64,000 bases of DNA from Pseudonocardia autotrophica (GTDB taxonomy: Bacteria; Actinomycetota; Actinomycetes; Mycobacteriales; Pseudonocardiaceae): positions 62,001 through 126,000 of the forward strand of contig NZ_JNYD01000022.1 in assembly GCF_000717175.1 (NCBI RefSeq). Direction: 5' to 3'. Below are positions 63,014 to 64,000 of this stretch, one piece after another. Below the pieces are notes generated by a model. It was given only the letters and a program-made list of their open reading frames with translations. It had not been told where the DNA came from and ran no database searches. Each line of letters begins with the position of its first letter. The first letter of the stretch is position 1. The translations under genes were made by a program, and so were the position numbers.

Positions 63014-63030
63014 CCGAGCGCCGTCCGGGG

Positions 63031-64000
63031 CTATCCGGCGCGCTCGCGCAGGGTCTCGCGCGGCAGCTCGCCGAACCGCTCCCGGTACTGCTGGGCGAAG
63101 CGGCTCTGGTGGAAGAAGCCCCAGCGCAGCGCCACGTCCGTGACCCGGGTCGACGCCGGGTCGCAGCGCAGCAGCTCGGCGCGGACGTGGTCGAGCCGGA
63201 TGCGCCGCAGGTGGTTCATCGGCGACTCGCCGAGCTCCTGCTGAAAGGTCGCGTGCAGGGTCCGGACGCTCATGCAGCCCACCCGGGCCAGCTCCTGCGG
63301 GGTGAGCGGCTCGTCGGCGTGCTGCTCCATGTAGTCGAGGACGGGCCGCAGCCGCCCCGAGCGGGCGGGATCGGCCGGTGCGAGGAGGGCGTCGGTGTGC
63401 TGGTGCCGGCCCGCGTGCAGCAGCTGCGTCATCACGAACGCCTCGTACTGCTCGCGCGCGATCGGCATGTCGGCCAGCCCGCCGGGCCGGTCCAGCTCGC
63501 GCACGAAGAACTCGACCGACGCCAGCAGCGTGCGGCCGGCCGCGGTGGTGAGGTCGATCCCGTAGTCGAAGTCCAGCACCTCGTGCACGGGCCGGTTGAG
63601 CTGCTCGCTCAGGTGGTCCTCCAGGCTGCGCCGCGGGATCTTGAGGATCAGCTGCTCCGCGTCGGGGGCCAGCGAACGGTGTTCTCCTGGTCCGGCAGCA
63701 GCACGATGCCGCTGGTCCGGGCAGTGGTGGTGGCGCGTCCGCCGTCCGTGCGGTTGGCCTCGGTGCGACCCGCCGTCGTCAGGTTGACGTGGTAGCAGTC
63801 CTCGGTCGGCGGCATGACGAGCTTCGCGGCCGACTTGTACGTGAGGTAGCCCAGTGTGAACAGCCGGTCCGAGGTGGCGTTGAGCGTCATCTCGAGCCGG
63901 TCGTCCGGCGCGGTCAGGTCGTGGTCGAGGTACACCCGCGTCACGGCCTCGCGGGCCTCGTCCAGGCTGTGGGTGTCCAGGATCGGGTAGCGCGTGAGAC
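63031..64000 (-). pseudogene. AraC-family regulator (AraC_binding_2 type), apparent frameshift; 5' end outside window
   Basis: The C-terminal part is an AraC double HTH: LTPQELARVGCMSVRTLHAT and VTDVALRWGFFHQSRFAQQY. The N-terminal part matches the AraC_binding_2 cupin-like domain: RLFTLGYLTYKSAAKLVMPP, TEDCYHVNLTTAGRTEANR, SGIVLLPDQENTVRW. The latter lies in another frame. After VRW the codons meet a C5 run (63664-63668); one more C would give VRW-x-PDAEQLILKIPRRSLE and one open frame. So either a single-base deletion inactivated the gene or the base was lost in sequencing. Its conserved C-terminal DNA-binding region and three matching promoters nearby suggest it is, or recently was, active. 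The start lies past base 64000. Confidence 0.8.

Overview
The window is very GC-rich DNA from a high-GC actinomycete. A member of the Pseudonocardiaceae or a relative is my inference; no rRNA or other marker gene is present to settle it. Support comes from the dense GTG/ATGA-coupled operons, many TetR/GntR/PadR/LysR/AraC regulators, a large AfsR-type and a LAL-type LuxR regulator, a SpoIIE-type phosphatase fused to an anti-sigma-like kinase and STAS domain, F420/LLM-type remnants, and actinobacterial promoter shapes including apparently leaderless genes.

Layout. 1-3.1 kb: an FCD-type GntR regulator, then a scar region with a frameshifted Abi-family gene, a degenerate tRNA-Ala-like 3' end and broken LLM oxidoreductase and alpha/beta-hydrolase pieces. 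3.1-6.5 kb: a minus-strand operon of a 2-oxoglutarate/Fe(II) dioxygenase, a choline/carnitine-type acyltransferase and a methyltransferase. 6.6-11.3 kb: a three-gene NAD-linked formate dehydrogenase operon whose catalytic subunit contains an in-frame TGA that reads as selenocysteine and is followed by a convincing bacterial SECIS hairpin; its alpha subunit is split into two polypeptides and gene order is rearranged. 11.5 kb: a 15-residue lysine-rich micro-ORF with its own promoter. 11.7-15.2 kb: acyl-CoA dehydrogenase, acyl-CoA ligase and TetR. 16.3-24.1 kb: an MFS, CoA-ligase, thiolase, acyl-CoA dehydrogenase, SDR operon with two LysR genes. 24.1-24.3 kb: a 162-bp palindromic element. 24.3-34.8 kb: LAL regulator, SbnA-like PLP enzyme, PAS-SpoIIE-ATPase-STAS protein, TetR/SDR pair and a deleted MFS-CnaB fusion gene.

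34.8-35.4 kb is a non-coding array of ~64-bp GATC-bounded repeats between two related hairpins. 35.4-42.1 kb holds a P450/TetR pair sharing a palindromic operator, two amidohydrolases and a glutamine-synthetase-like ligase (a split FluG-like pair), and a methyltransferase ending inside a 13-bp tandem repeat. 42.2-52.7 kb holds an AfsR-like regulator, PIG-L deacetylase plus MFS, a fused PabB-PabC, a FAD monooxygenase with a PadR gene and clear operator, and a phospholipase D. 52.8-58.0 kb is a cobalt-type nitrile hydratase operon (amidase, beta, alpha, activator) with a perfect inverted repeat over its -35 box and an unusual regulator pair: an ArsR protein plus a cytosolic SRPBCC-AmiC-like fusion.

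58.4-64.0 kb: a small secreted peptide, RibBA, a flavin reductase, an HMG-CoA-lyase-like enzyme and a CaiB CoA transferase. Three promoters here (ribBA, flavin reductase, CaiB) share a CGGATA element at 27-28 bp from a TACCGT -10 box, two of them as a tandem pair exactly 21 bp apart, which marks a likely local regulon of the adjacent AraC-family gene. That AraC gene runs off the window edge and carries an apparent frameshift in a C5 run.

The strongest discoveries are the Sec-encoding split formate dehydrogenase, the AraC-type promoter module, the nitrile hydratase control module, and the two non-coding repeat structures.
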